Shown: positions 35,370 through 43,336, counted from the first letter of the stretch. The stretch is DNA of 64,000 nucleotides from Streptomyces peucetius (GCF_025854275.1 NZ_CP107567.1:248001-312000); one strand, 5' to 3'. Notes: generated from the sequence alone by a model not told the origin. A program made the numbers and translations.

Positions 35370-35950
35370 GCCCCTCGGGGGATGCCGAGATCCTTGACCC
35401 ACCAAGGGCCGCCGGCCCCGTGGTTCACGCCGACGCCCATGTCCTCGAAGCGGCAGTCCAGGAGGGCGTCGCGGTGGGCGGGGCTGCGCATCCAGTCGGC
35501 GACGACGGCCGAGGGGTCGGTGGGGCCTTTGTGGATGTTCTCCGCCCACCGGCCCCAGGCGTAGCCGGCGGCTTTCATCCGGTCACCGCCGTCGTGGCCG
35601 GCAGGTCCGGTGTGCTGGTAGTAGCCGCGGGCGGCCATGTCGTCGGCGTGGGCACGTGCCGCCTTCGCCAGCCGCGGGTTCACCGACAGGCGGTCACAAC
35701 CCACTTTGACGCGTTCGGCGTTCACCAGCTCGGCGATTGCTGCCGCGTCGTTCCTCAGGGCACGCCCGGCGGCGGGTGGCAGCGAGGAGGCGGTGCCGGC
35801 AAGACCCGGGGCGGCCCCGCCGCCCGCTCCCGCGTCCCGCCGCCCGTCCGGCGCCGGCCACGCCACCACGACCACGGCGGCGAGCAACGCCGCTCCGCAC
35901 ATCCGCGGCAGGACGGCTCGGGGCGGCCCCGGCCGCTTCGGGCTGCGCAT
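35360..35950 (-). CDS. Secreted CAP/SCP-domain protein
   Basis: A 196-residue exported protein. An Arg/Pro-rich start and a hydrophobic helix (about 16-32) form a signal peptide or anchor, followed by a Gly/Ala linker. The CAP domain starts near 65: AELVNAERVKVGCDRLSVN, then ARAHADDMAARGYYQHTGP, ENIHKGPTDPSAVVADWMRS and PAHRDALLDCRFEDMGVGV. The two cysteines probably pair. Bacterial CAP proteins are extracellular and of mostly unknown role. ATG 35950 is the start. Confidence 0.92.
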   Translation of the reverse strand: MRSPKRPGPPRAVLPRMCGAALLAAVVVVAWPAPDGRRDAGAGGGAAPGLAGTASSLPPAAGRALRNDAAAIAELVNAERVKVGCDRLSVNPRLAKAARAHADDMAARGYYQHTGPAGHDGGDRMKAAGYAWGRWAENIHKGPTDPSAVVADWMRSPAHRDALLDCRFEDMGVGVNHGAGGPWWVKDLGIPRGAQQ

Positions 35951-36184
35951 GGATTCTTCTCCTTCCCGAGGAAGCTCAGCGGGGCGAGGTTTTCACACCG
36001 GACCGGCCCCTCCGGCGCACCGCGCCCGCCGCTGGGCCCATCGAGCGACCTCCGCGGCGGTGCGGCACTGCCGGGTGCCGGGGCTGCGGCGGTCACAACG
36101 GGTGACGCTTCGGGATGCGGTTCCGGCCCGTCGCTGGTTCGCTGGTCGGGCCCGCTCTTCCGAGTTGCGCAAGGAGCAATGATC

Positions 36185-36376
36185 ATGAGCGTTGCAGGTG
36201 AGTCCGGCGGCCGTGCCCGCCAGATGCGTGAGAAGGCACAGGAGCTGAAGCAGGCCGCGGAGCGAGCCACGGATCCGCAGGAGCGTCAGCGGCTGGAGGA
36301 GAAGGCCAAGCGGCTGCAGTCGCAGAGCGAGCAGGAGAGCAGCATGGGCGGCGGCGACATCTACCCGCCGGAGTAG
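36185..36376 (+). CDS. DUF6381 family small protein
   Basis: A 63-residue helical protein beginning MSVAGESGGRARQMREKAQE, with a heptad-like charged helix to about residue 52 and an acidic tail ending DIYPPE. This is the Streptomyces DUF6381 family. AAGGAG at 36171-36176 is 8 bases from ATG 36185 and only 2 from ATG 36179, so the former is chosen. A strong hairpin follows. Function unknown; composition suggests a coiled-coil stress protein. Confidence 0.85.
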   Translation: MSVAGESGGRARQMREKAQELKQAAERATDPQERQRLEEKAKRLQSQSEQESSMGGGDIYPPE

Positions 36377-36390
36377 GCACCGTACACACA

Positions 36391-36440
36391 CTGCCCGGCC
36401 GTTCGGAGCTCCCGCAGGAGCGCGCCGAACGGCCGGGCAG
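36391..36440. terminator. Strong bidirectional hairpin terminator
   Basis: A perfect 16-base stem (CTGCCCGGCCGTTCGG with its complement) encloses an 18-base loop that can itself pair (GCTCC with GGAGC). It separates the convergent DUF6381 and YoaK genes. Confidence 0.88.
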
Positions 36441-36447
36441 CGTCGTG

Positions 36448-37215
36448 TCATGGCGTACGGGCGTGGTCCCTGCCGAGGAGGCACCCGTGGACGACTCCGA
36501 CGGTGAGTACGGTCAGGGCCACCGCCAGCAGCAGCACGGCGGGGCTCACGGAGGCTCGCAGCAGTGCCGCGCCGAGCACCCCGCCGGCGAACATGGCCGC
36601 CACGGATGCGGCCCGGCGGCGCCGGTGCCCGGTGTCCGTGGAGGCGCCCGGGCCGGTGGTCGGGGCATCGCCGACGGGTACGGATCGCCCTCCCCCGAGC
36701 AGGCCCGTCATCGCTCGGGTGACCAGGGTCGTGGGCACGTCCGGTACCGGTGCTTTCATCGCCGTCGCGTTCTGCAGCCCCATCGCGGCTCCGACGATGG
36801 CGGTGACCGCGTAGTGCCGTGCGGTCAGTGGCCCGCCGGTCCCCTCGATGCCCCACGCCACCAGTGCGCCCGAACCGATCAGCACCGCCTCGGCCATGAG
36901 TGCCGCGAAGAACCAGCGCAATCCGCGCGCCTGGACGGCCGCTTCGAACCCGCTGCCGACGACGACGCCTGAGGCGAACCCGGCGAGCGACATACCGGAG
37001 GCCGCCGGTGAAAGGTCGGACTCGGCACCGGTGATCGCGAAGCTGAGGAAGAGCAGGTTGCCTGTTTGCACGGCGGTGAAGACGGGGCCGAGCACCAGGA
37101 AACTGACGGCCTCGATCACGCCTGTGGTCATGGTGAGAGCCACCATGGTCGCCGTGAGGGCCTTTCCGGACTTCGGCGTCCTGGCTCCCGCGGCCGGGGA
37201 CTGCCCCTCACGCAT
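36448..37215 (-). CDS. YoaK family (DUF1275) membrane protein
   Basis: A 255-residue protein with six predicted helices. The DUF1275 hallmarks are GVIEAVSFLVLGPVFTAVQT, GNLLFLSF, GAAMGLQNATA and the VPTTLVTRAMTGLL motif. The loop after it is unusually long and charged (about 175-195). The function of the family is not established. The ATG is at 37215, preceded by GAGGCGGG. It is convergent with DUF6381. Confidence 0.9.
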   Translation of the reverse strand: MREGQSPAAGARTPKSGKALTATMVALTMTTGVIEAVSFLVLGPVFTAVQTGNLLFLSFAITGAESDLSPAASGMSLAGFASGVVVGSGFEAAVQARGLRWFFAALMAEAVLIGSGALVAWGIEGTGGPLTARHYAVTAIVGAAMGLQNATAMKAPVPDVPTTLVTRAMTGLLGGGRSVPVGDAPTTGPGASTDTGHRRRRAASVAAMFAGGVLGAALLRASVSPAVLLLAVALTVLTVGVVHGCLLGRDHARTP

Positions 37216-37317
37216 GCGGCTTTCACCCGCCTCGTCCGGTCGGTACGAGCGGCATCATCGTACGGAGGCCAGGCGGCCGAGCCCGTCACGACCCGGCGGC
37301 CGCCCCGCTCACGGCTG

Positions 37318-37644
37318 TTCGACGTGGACCTGGACGCGTCACGGCCCGTTGCCCGTCCGAAGGCGGGCAACGATGCCGGTGAGACGATCCCCGCCGTCTC
37401 GTTCCCGTACCGGATCTCGGCCACGGATCCGAAGGTTCTGCTGGTGGCCGGCCGTACCGTCACGTGCGACTGCGACTGGTACCCGGAGTTGCGGTGGTCC
37501 AGCGGCGGGAGGTCGGGCGCCGTACGGATCGACGACGGAGGCCGGCCGTTCCGTACGAGCGCCCTCGGGGACGGTCCCGTGTACGAGTACGACTACGGTG
37601 CTCGCCGCCGGGTCTCGTCCCTGCCCACCTCGCGCAGGCCCTGA
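37318..37644 (+). pseudogene. C-terminal remnant of a regulator-type protein
   Basis: The frame encodes IPAVSFPYRISATDPKVLLV, a CDCDWYPELRWSSGGRSGAV stretch and RIDDGGRPFRTSALG, a block I associate with the C-terminal domain of Streptomyces helix-turn-helix proteins. No start codon with a ribosome binding site and no N-terminal domain is present, because the frame upstream runs into the 5' end of the YoaK gene. After YEYDYG the frame passes into the 3' end of the convergent DUF3618 gene and stops at 37644. It is most likely the stump of a gene cut at both ends by rearrangement. Confidence 0.5.
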
Positions 37645-38285
37645 GCCGTGTCCTGACCCGCGCTGCGCGTCTCGTCCCTCGTGGTCCGCGCCGCGTCCTG
37701 CGCCGCCGACTTGACCGCCTCGACGGCCTCGCCGGCCGGGCCCCGCAGCCCTTCCTGGACTTCGTGGGCGCCCTGCTTGACCGGTTCGAGGAGCTCGCCG
37801 GAGTGCTCGCGCAGCTGCTCGCCGACACGTTCCTCCGCCTTCGACGGTGGCAGGAACGCCGCTGCCAGCATGCCCGCTCCGAAGGCCATGACTCCGGCGG
37901 CGAGGGGGCTGCCCTGGGTGCGTTCCTTCATACGCGCAGGCGCCTGCTGAGCGGTGCTGCCGAGGTGGCCCGCGGTGTCCTTCGCCTTGCCCGCGGTGGC
38001 CCTGGCCCTGCCCGCGGTGGCCTTTGCCTTCTCGCCCACCTGGTCGGCGCCCTGTCCTGCGGTGTCCGCGACACTGTGCGCGGTCGACGACAGGCCGCTC
38101 CTGCTCTCCTTGGCCGAGCCCATGACGTGCTCCTTGATTCCCCTGAGTCGGTGCTGCGCCGAATCGGCCTTCCGGCGGGCGATCCTGCGGGGCGCCATCC
38201 GGTCCGCCAGGAGGTCCACATTGCGGGCCAGATGCGCCCGCGTGTGTTCCACTTCGCTCCTCAGCTCGTCGGGTTGCGTACCCAT
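37593..38285 (-). CDS. DUF3618 domain protein, long form
   Basis: A 230-residue protein. DUF3618 covers about residues 1-50 (DELRSEVEHTRAHLARNVDL, then RMAPRRIARRK). A repetitive helical stretch follows with AGRARATAGKAKDTAG-type units, then a short hydrophobic segment (SPLAAGVMAFGAGMLAAAFL, about 125-144) that may insert in the membrane, and a long charged helical tail. It is almost twice the length of its counterpart at 3429. Its start lies within the end of the holin-family gene (25-base overlap), the same gene order as at 3.4-4.2 kb. Confidence 0.87.
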   Translation of the reverse strand: MGTQPDELRSEVEHTRAHLARNVDLLADRMAPRRIARRKADSAQHRLRGIKEHVMGSAKESRSGLSSTAHSVADTAGQGADQVGEKAKATAGRARATAGKAKDTAGHLGSTAQQAPARMKERTQGSPLAAGVMAFGAGMLAAAFLPPSKAEERVGEQLREHSGELLEPVKQGAHEVQEGLRGPAGEAVEAVKSAAQDAARTTRDETRSAGQDTAQGLREVGRDETRRRAP

Positions 38286-38731
38286 CGGGCGTCCTCCTTC
38301 AGTGTTTCGACGGTCTGCTCGGGTGTGAGGTTCACATTCCGCATCTGTTTGCGGCCGCGGACGAACAGCACCGCACCCACCACTGCCCAGACGGCGGTCA
38401 CGATCAGTGCCGCCCAGGCCCAGTCCATGACGTTGGCGAGCGCGAAGACGACGGTGAGGCTGCCCAGCAGGAGCACCAGGTGCCCCGCGTAGCCCGCGCC
38501 GGCGAGCATGCCGGAGGCCTTGCCCGCCTTCGTCGCCTCCTCCTTGATCTCCGCCTTGGCCAACTGGATCTCTTCCTGGACCAGTCGGGACACGTCCTTG
38601 CTGATCTCGCCGACCAGCTCACCGATCGACGGTTCGCCGGACGGCTCGACGGACACCGGTTCGACGGGACGGCCCGTCCGCGTCCGGCGCTCCGCCGCGG
38701 GCGGCGCCTTGTCCGTGTAGATGGTGGCCAC
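38261..38731 (-). CDS. Phage holin family (superfamily III type) membrane protein
   Basis: A 156-residue counterpart of the gene at 3803. It has a polar N-terminus, an amphipathic helix (IGELVGEISKDVSRLVQEEI, about 36-55), two membrane helices (about 80-100 and 105-128), and the recurring C-terminal LTPEQTVETLKEDARWVR. The two copies share the QTV(D/E)xxK(A/E)D signature. There is no lysis gene nearby. It lies 3 bases after the 38735 gene and overlaps the DUF3618 gene, so the three form one operon divergent from the gas vesicle operon. Confidence 0.87.
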   Translation of the reverse strand: MATIYTDKAPPAAERRTRTGRPVEPVSVEPSGEPSIGELVGEISKDVSRLVQEEIQLAKAEIKEEATKAGKASGMLAGAGYAGHLVLLLGSLTVVFALANVMDWAWAALIVTAVWAVVGAVLFVRGRKQMRNVNLTPEQTVETLKEDARWVRNPTS

Positions 38732-38734
38732 GGC

Positions 38735-39517
38735 TCAACTCCCTTGTACCGGCGGGTTCCCGTCGTCCCGGCTGCGCGGGTACGTGGGCGGGGTGTGCGG
38801 CGCGACCGGGCCGGGCTCGCCGCGGGCGCTGCCGGAGGTGTGGTGCGGTGGCTGCGACTGGCCGTACGTGCCGAGCGGATCCGGTTGCCCGACTCCGGCG
38901 CTCGACGATTCGAACCGGGTTTCACCGGCACCCACGCCTGCCGGTTCGAGGCGTTCGGCCGGGCGCTCGGCGCCGTACGGTTCCGCTCCGGGACTGCGGG
39001 AACCACCGTCGGAGCCGGCGGCGCTCACGCTCTTGCCGGCGCGGGCGACGGCGAAGCCTGCCAGTGCGGCACCCGCGAGGAACACGCCGGGCCTGCGCCT
39101 GGCGAAGTCCTCGAGGTCGCTCAGCAGACCCTCCGGGCCCCGGTCCTCGAGGCGGGACGCCACGCGCCCGCCACCGTCGGCCAGCCGGCGCACGACGTTG
39201 GCCGCGGCGGAGTCCGGCCGGGCGCTGCCGCTCATCTCCCTCAGGTCGTCGGACGCCCGCTGAAGGTTGGCGGCCAGACTGTGGGTCTGGGAGTGAGCCT
39301 GGTCGCGGAGCTGACCGCGCACCTGACCCGCCAGATCCCTGGCCTGGGAACGGGCCTCACCGGCAACTCCCGCCGCCTGCTGTTTGGCGGTGCCGGCCAC
39401 GCTCGAGGCGTGCTCCGTGACCACCTCCGCGCCCTGCGCCGCCTTCTCCTGCGCTGCGCCCGCTGCTGCCGCGGTCCTGTTCTGGTCCCTGCGGTCGGGG
39501 CCGTCGATGTCACTCAA
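38735..39517 (-). CDS. Ala-rich helical protein with a hydrophobic segment, holin-operon first gene
   Basis: A 260-residue protein from TTG 39517, chosen because AGGAGGAG precedes it; the frame upstream to 39613 begins in AT-rich promoter sequence. Residues 1-90 form long Ala/Gln-rich helices (QEKAAQGAEVVTEHASSVAG), 90-150 continue helical with SLAANLQRASDDLREMSGSA, then ARRRPGVFLAGAALAGFAVA gives a hydrophobic stretch, and the last 80 residues are Gly/Pro/Ser-rich and disordered. Similar proteins precede holin-family and DUF3618 genes in Streptomyces. No enzyme signature. Its promoter region is shared with gvpO. Confidence 0.75.
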   Translation of the reverse strand: MSDIDGPDRRDQNRTAAAAGAAQEKAAQGAEVVTEHASSVAGTAKQQAAGVAGEARSQARDLAGQVRGQLRDQAHSQTHSLAANLQRASDDLREMSGSARPDSAAANVVRRLADGGGRVASRLEDRGPEGLLSDLEDFARRRPGVFLAGAALAGFAVARAGKSVSAAGSDGGSRSPGAEPYGAERPAERLEPAGVGAGETRFESSSAGVGQPDPLGTYGQSQPPHHTSGSARGEPGPVAPHTPPTYPRSRDDGNPPVQGS

Positions 39518-39558
39518 GACTCCTCCTGCGTCAGACGTTGCGGATCTTGTTTTCCTGC

Positions 39559-39640
39559 GGGTACCCCTGCTCCGGCTCAGCATTGGGGCATATCGGCACA
39601 AATATTTATTCAATGATCAAAATTGCAGCGAATCGCCCGA
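39559..39640. promoter_or_regulatory. Divergent promoter region of gvp and holin operons
   Basis: GGGTACCC at 39559-39566 offers a sigma-B-like -10 in both directions; on the plus strand GGAT lies 13 bases upstream, one short of the described spacing, and on the minus strand the -35 is a mismatch (CAAT, 15 bases). From about 39580 to 39635 the sequence is unusually AT-rich for this genome (AAATATTTATT, TGATCAAAATTG), consistent with a melting or regulator-binding region. Confidence 0.5.
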
Positions 39641-39710
39641 CCCCGGCTTGGATCAACCCCACAGGGGTTTGCGGGCGACGGCTCCGGATACCCGCTGTCC
39701 CGAGGCAACC

Positions 39711-40097
39711 ATGGGACGTACCGCAGAGAACCGACGCAACGAAGACCCCGGACACAACGAACCCAACGAGCGACGCAACGAAGACAGCGAACACAACGAA
39801 GGCAACGACGACACGCAGCGGCGAGAGCGCCGGACCGTCAGATCGGTCGAGGTGCTCCGCGCCGCCCGGGAACAGCTCGCCGAGCTGACGGGAATGACCG
39901 CGGAGACGGTGTCGTCGTTCGCCCGGACACCGGACGGCTGGCGGCTCGTCGTCGAAGTGCTCGAGCTTGCCCGCGTCCCCGACACGACGAGTCTCCTCGC
40001 CTCGTACGAGGTCGAGGTCGACAGCGAGGGCGAACTGACCTCCTACCGGCGGACGCGGCGATACGAACGCGGACGGGCCGACCGCCCCTCTTCCTGA
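39711..40097 (+). CDS. gvpO: Gas vesicle protein GvpO
   Basis: A 128-residue first gene of the gas vesicle operon. The N-terminal 42 residues are extremely polar, with RRNEDPGHNE and RRNEDSEHNE as two near-repeats. The GvpO domain follows (VLRAAREQLAELTGMTAETV, WRLVVEVLELARVPDTTSLL, YEVEVDSEGELTSYRRTRRY). GvpO is required for vesicle formation in haloarchaea but is not thought to be a bulk shell protein. ATG 39711 follows CGAGG. The gene is separated from gvpA by 139 bases, so gvpA may have an extra start of transcription. Confidence 0.93.
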   Translation: MGRTAENRRNEDPGHNEPNERRNEDSEHNEGNDDTQRRERRTVRSVEVLRAAREQLAELTGMTAETVSSFARTPDGWRLVVEVLELARVPDTTSLLASYEVEVDSEGELTSYRRTRRYERGRADRPSS

Positions 40098-40236
40098 GGG
40101 CCGGTCCTCCTGAGGCCGGTATTCCCACAGGCCGGTCTTTCCAAGGCCGGGCATCGTGCCCGGCCCCCGTCTTTGCGCCCCGGGGGAGACAGCCGACGCC
40201 CCGCACACACTGCCCGACACAGGGAGGCATCAACCA

Positions 40237-40659
40237 ATGACCGTTGTCCCGGCACAGCAAAGCACGGGCAGCCGCGGCACTTCCGGACTGTACGACGTAC
40301 TGGAACTCGTTCTCGACCGCGGGCTGGTGATCGACGCCTTCGTCCGTGTCTCACTGGTCGGCATCGAGATCCTGAAGATCGACGTGCGGGTCGTCGTCGC
40401 CAGCGTCGACACGTATCTGCGGTTCGCGGAGGCGTGCAACCGCCTCGACCTGGAAGCGGGGAACCGCAAGGACCCGGGGCTTCCCGATCTGGTGGGCGAG
40501 ATCACCGAGTCCGGCGCCCGGGGCAAGTCCAAGGGCGCCCTCGCCGGAGCCGCACAGACCATCTCGGACGCCTTCGGCGGCGGGAACGACGACGAGGAGA
40601 AGGAGTCCCGGCCGCGGGCCAGGCGCACTGCCTCCCGTCGCAAGGAGGAGCAGGAGTGA
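40237..40659 (+). CDS. gvpA: Gas vesicle structural protein GvpA
   Basis: The 140-residue shell-forming protein. The GvpA core is clear at about 17-75: LYDVLELVLDRGLVIDAFVR, VSLVGIEILKIDVRVVVASV, and DTYLRFAEACNRLDL. The 65-residue C-terminal extension, ending in Arg/Lys/Glu repeats, makes it much longer than cyanobacterial GvpA (about 70 residues), a feature I associate with actinobacterial members. Shell monomers assemble into a hollow ribbed cylinder permeable to gas but not water. AGGGAGG precedes the ATG. The stop overlaps the GTG of gvpF. Confidence 0.95.
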   Translation: MTVVPAQQSTGSRGTSGLYDVLELVLDRGLVIDAFVRVSLVGIEILKIDVRVVVASVDTYLRFAEACNRLDLEAGNRKDPGLPDLVGEITESGARGKSKGALAGAAQTISDAFGGGNDDEEKESRPRARRTASRRKEEQE

Positions 40660-41375
40660 ACACCTACGTCTACGGGATCGCCCGCAACTCCCCGGAGCTC
40701 GAAAGCGCCTCCCGCACCGGTGGCGTCGGCGATCCGCCGCGCCCCGTGCGGCTGCTCGGCCGGGGCAGGCTCGCCGCCCTGGTCAGCGACGCGCCGGAGG
40801 ACCTGCGGCCCAAGCGCCGCGACCTGCTCGCGCATCAGCACGTCCTGACGGAGGCCAGTGCGGCCGGGACGGTGCTGCCCCTGCGCTTCGGCGGTGTGTC
40901 GGCCGACGACGAGACGGTGGCCACGGCACTCGCCGACCGGGAGGAGCACTACCTGGAGCGGCTCGACGCGGTCGACGGCAAGGCCGAGTACAACGTGAAG
41001 GCCCACCACGACGAGGAGGCGGTGCTGCACCGGGTCCTGGCCGACGATCCGGACCTGCGAGCAATGGGCGCCGCACAGCAGGCCGCCGGCGGCACGAGTC
41101 AGGAGGAGAAACTGCGGCTGGGCGAGCTGATCGCCGCAGCCGTGCGCCGGCGCGAGGAGCTCGACCGCGACGAGGTGCACCGGGCGCTGAAGGACACGGC
41201 CGTGGCCTCGGTGCCCGGGCCCGAGAGCTCCGGGTGGGTGGCCAACCTGTCGTATCTCGTGGAACAGGAGCGCGCGGAGGAGTTCGTGACGGCCGCCGCC
41301 AGGTTCCAGCGGGTCAATCCGCACCTGCGGATCCAGGTCAACGGCCCGCTGCCCCCGTACAGCTTCGTGGGGTGA
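40656..41375 (+). CDS. gvpF: Gas vesicle protein GvpF
   Basis: A 239-residue GvpL/GvpF family protein from GTG 40656, which overlaps the gvpA stop. It starts VNTYVYGIARNSPELESASR, contains VLTEASAAGTVLPLRFG and YNVKAHHDEEAVLH, and ends PHLRIQVNGPLPPYSFVG, the family C-terminus. It has the usual two ferredoxin-like domains. GvpF binds GvpA in other organisms and helps assembly. Its partner GvpL is encoded three genes downstream. Confidence 0.95.
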   Translation: MNTYVYGIARNSPELESASRTGGVGDPPRPVRLLGRGRLAALVSDAPEDLRPKRRDLLAHQHVLTEASAAGTVLPLRFGGVSADDETVATALADREEHYLERLDAVDGKAEYNVKAHHDEEAVLHRVLADDPDLRAMGAAQQAAGGTSQEEKLRLGELIAAAVRRREELDRDEVHRALKDTAVASVPGPESSGWVANLSYLVEQERAEEFVTAAARFQRVNPHLRIQVNGPLPPYSFVG

Positions 41376-41378
41376 GTG

Positions 41379-41615
41379 ATGGGCCTGCTGGGAGAACTGC
41401 TGCTGCTGCCCGTCGCACCGGTCCGTGGCACCTCGTGGGTGCTGCAGCAGGTGGTGGCGGAAGCGGAGCGGCAGTACTACGACCCCGCCGCCGTTCAGCG
41501 CGAACTCGCCGAGCTGGTCGAGCGGTTCGAGGCGGGCGAGATGGACGAGACCGAGTTCGACCGGCGCGAGGACGAGCTCCTCGCGCGGCTGACGCCGGAG
41601 GGCGGCCCACGATGA
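41379..41615 (+). CDS. gvpG: Gas vesicle protein GvpG
   Basis: A 78-residue accessory protein with a hydrophobic N-terminus (MGLLGELLLLPVAPVRGTSW) and an acidic helical C-terminus (RELAELVERFEAGEMDETEF), the full length of the GvpG family. ATG 41379 is preceded by an in-frame GTG at 41376; the stop of gvpF is 3 bases before. Its own stop overlaps the ATG of gvpJ. GvpG is a minor assembly factor. Confidence 0.93.
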   Translation: MGLLGELLLLPVAPVRGTSWVLQQVVAEAERQYYDPAAVQRELAELVERFEAGEMDETEFDRREDELLARLTPEGGPR

Positions 41616-41968
41616 CGATGACGACGGCGGCCGGGCGGCCGCCCGGCCCGTACGACTCCGGAGGCGGCACCGATCTCGCGGACATCCTCGAGCGGGTCCT
41701 CGACAAGGGCATCGTCATCGCCGGTGACATCCGGATCAATCTCCTCGACATCGAGTTGCTCACCATCAAGCTGCGCCTGATCGTCGCCTCCGTCGACAAG
41801 GCGAAGGAGATGGGGATCGACTGGTGGGAGCACGACCCCGCGCTGTCCTCCGGCGCCCGCAAGCGGGAACTTGAGGAGCGGAACGCCGAGTTGGAGCGCC
41901 GGGTCGCGGAGCTCGAGGCCGACTCGCGGCCCGCCGGGCACGCACAGCAGGAAGGGGAGCGGTCATGA
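41612..41968 (+). CDS. gvpJ: Gas vesicle protein GvpJ (GvpA-like)
   Basis: A 118-residue GvpA-family paralogue. The core is DLADILERVLDKGIVIAGDI followed by RINLLDIELLTIKLRLIVAS, with a C-terminal coiled-coil-like tail (KRELEERNAELERRVAELEA). In established clusters GvpJ is a minor, tip-located or nucleating component. By position (after gvpG, before gvpL) it corresponds to gvpJ of the Streptomyces gvpOAFGJLSK order. It overlaps neighbours by ATGA at both ends. Confidence 0.9.
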   Translation: MTMTTAAGRPPGPYDSGGGTDLADILERVLDKGIVIAGDIRINLLDIELLTIKLRLIVASVDKAKEMGIDWWEHDPALSSGARKRELEERNAELERRVAELEADSRPAGHAQQEGERS

Positions 41969-42759
41969 GCGGACTGCTGTACGTGTATGCGGTGGCCCGG
42001 CCTCCCCTGGGCGGTGTGCCCGGCTCCGCGACCGGCGTCGGCGGTGGCCCGGTCCGGCCCGTGGAGCACGACGGTCTGCTCGCGGTGGTGAGCGACGTGC
42101 GGGCGGAGGACTTCGAGGAGGCGCCGCTGCGCGACCATCTGGAGGACCTGGACTGGCTCGCAGACACCGCTCGTGCGCACGAGTCCGTGGTGCGCGCCGT
42201 CGGCGAGGTCACGGATCTCGTGCCGCTGCGGCTGGCCACGGTGTGCCGCGGCGAGAGCGGGGTGCGCCGCCTGCTCGACCAGGGGGCCCGCCTCTTCGCG
42301 GAGAACCTCGACCGGCTCGCGGGGCGCGTCGAGTGGGGCGTGAAGCTGTACGCGGCGGCCGAACAGGAAACCGCCCCGGAACCTCGGTGCGCGCCCGCGG
42401 AGGGGCCCTCGTCGGGCCGTGACTACCTGCGCCGGCGACTGCGGAGCCGGCAGTCCCGGGAGCAGAGCTGGACGCGTGCCGACGCTCTCGCCCGCCGGCT
42501 GCACACGGAACTCGCGGGACACGCCGAGGCGCAGCGGCTGCACCGGCCGCAGAGCGGGCAACTGGCCCGGTCGCACGGTGTCAACGTGCTCAATGCCGCG
42601 TTCCTGGTGCGCCGCGAGGACAGCGAGGCGTTCGTGGGGCACGTCGAGCGGCTGACGCCGCCGGAACCGGGCGTCCGGGTGGAGCTGACCGGGCCCTGGG
42701 CGCCGTACTCGTTCGCGGACCTCTCGGACACCCGGGACGACGGCCGGGTCGGCGCATGA
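41965..42759 (+). CDS. gvpL: Gas vesicle protein GvpL
   Basis: A 264-residue paralogue of GvpF. It begins MSGLLYVYAVARPPLGGVPG, contains AHESVVRAVGEVTDLVPLRL and ARLFAENLDRLAGRVEWGVK, and ends VRVELTGPWAPYSFADLS, the GvpL/F C-terminal block. It has an Arg-rich insert around 155-175 (YLRRRLRSRQSREQSW). GvpL is thought to be a scaffold that contacts several minor Gvp proteins. It overlaps gvpJ and gvpS by four bases each. Confidence 0.94.
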   Translation: MSGLLYVYAVARPPLGGVPGSATGVGGGPVRPVEHDGLLAVVSDVRAEDFEEAPLRDHLEDLDWLADTARAHESVVRAVGEVTDLVPLRLATVCRGESGVRRLLDQGARLFAENLDRLAGRVEWGVKLYAAAEQETAPEPRCAPAEGPSSGRDYLRRRLRSRQSREQSWTRADALARRLHTELAGHAEAQRLHRPQSGQLARSHGVNVLNAAFLVRREDSEAFVGHVERLTPPEPGVRVELTGPWAPYSFADLSDTRDDGRVGA

Positions 42760-43049
42760 CGGCGGCAACCGACGGCACCGCGCCGCGCGACAACGCACAC
42801 CTCGACACCGCACGCCTGGGCACAGCGCCGCGCGACACAGCACCGCGCGACACCACACCGCTCGCCCGGCGCGAACTGGCCCTCGTCGACCTGCTGGACC
42901 GGCTCCTCGCGGGCGGCGTCGTCATCGCCGGCGACGTGACGTTGCGGATCGCCGACGTGGACCTGGTGAGGATCGACCTGAAGGCCCTGATCAGCTCGGT
43001 GGGCCCGCGGGTGCCGTCACCGTGGCCGGATCAGGAGGCGGACCGATGA
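42756..43049 (+). CDS. gvpS: Gas vesicle protein GvpS (GvpA-like)
   Basis: A 97-residue third GvpA-family protein. Its N-terminal 35 residues carry short repeats of the type TAPRDTAPRDT, probably disordered. The core ELALVDLLDRLLAGGVVIAG and DVTLRIADVDLVRIDLKALI has the GvpA pattern but is shortened, stopping soon after the second helix. By position it is gvpS. A minor shell component or cap is the likely role. Confidence 0.88.
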   Translation: MTAATDGTAPRDNAHLDTARLGTAPRDTAPRDTTPLARRELALVDLLDRLLAGGVVIAGDVTLRIADVDLVRIDLKALISSVGPRVPSPWPDQEADR

Positions 43050-43336
43050 GCAGCACCCGGCGCCCGCGGGTGGAACTCGACCCGGACACGGTGGAGCGCG
43101 ACCTCGCCAGGCTGGTACTGACCGTGGTCGAACTCCTGCGGCAGCTGATGGAACGGCAGGCGCTGCGCCGGGTTGACACCGGGGAGCTCACCGAGGACCA
43201 GGAGGAGCGCATCGGCATGACGCTGATGCTGCTCGAGGACCGGATGGAGGTTCTGCGGGACAAGTTCGGGCTGGAACCGGGTGATCTGAACATCGATCTC
43301 GGACCGCTGGGCCCGCTGCTCCCGCCCGGTGAATGA
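43046..43336 (+). CDS. gvpK: Gas vesicle protein GvpK
   Basis: A 96-residue last gene of the operon. The GvpK domain is clear: VELDPDTVERDLARLVLTVV, ELLRQLMERQALRRVDTGEL, LGLMLLEDRMEVLRDK-type C-terminus and the ending LNIDLGPLGPLLPPGE. GvpK is an accessory protein needed for vesicle formation in several species. Its ATG overlaps the gvpS stop. No gvpN (AAA ATPase) or gvpC gene is present in this cluster. Confidence 0.93.
   Translation: MSSTRRPRVELDPDTVERDLARLVLTVVELLRQLMERQALRRVDTGELTEDQEERIGMTLMLLEDRMEVLRDKFGLEPGDLNIDLGPLGPLLPPGE

Noticed and set aside
33923..36184. A very long plus-strand frame ending in the DUF6381 gene
   Set aside because: It runs through the LysR, EamA and CAP genes in other frames; only the last 63 codons have a start, a ribosome binding site and a family match.
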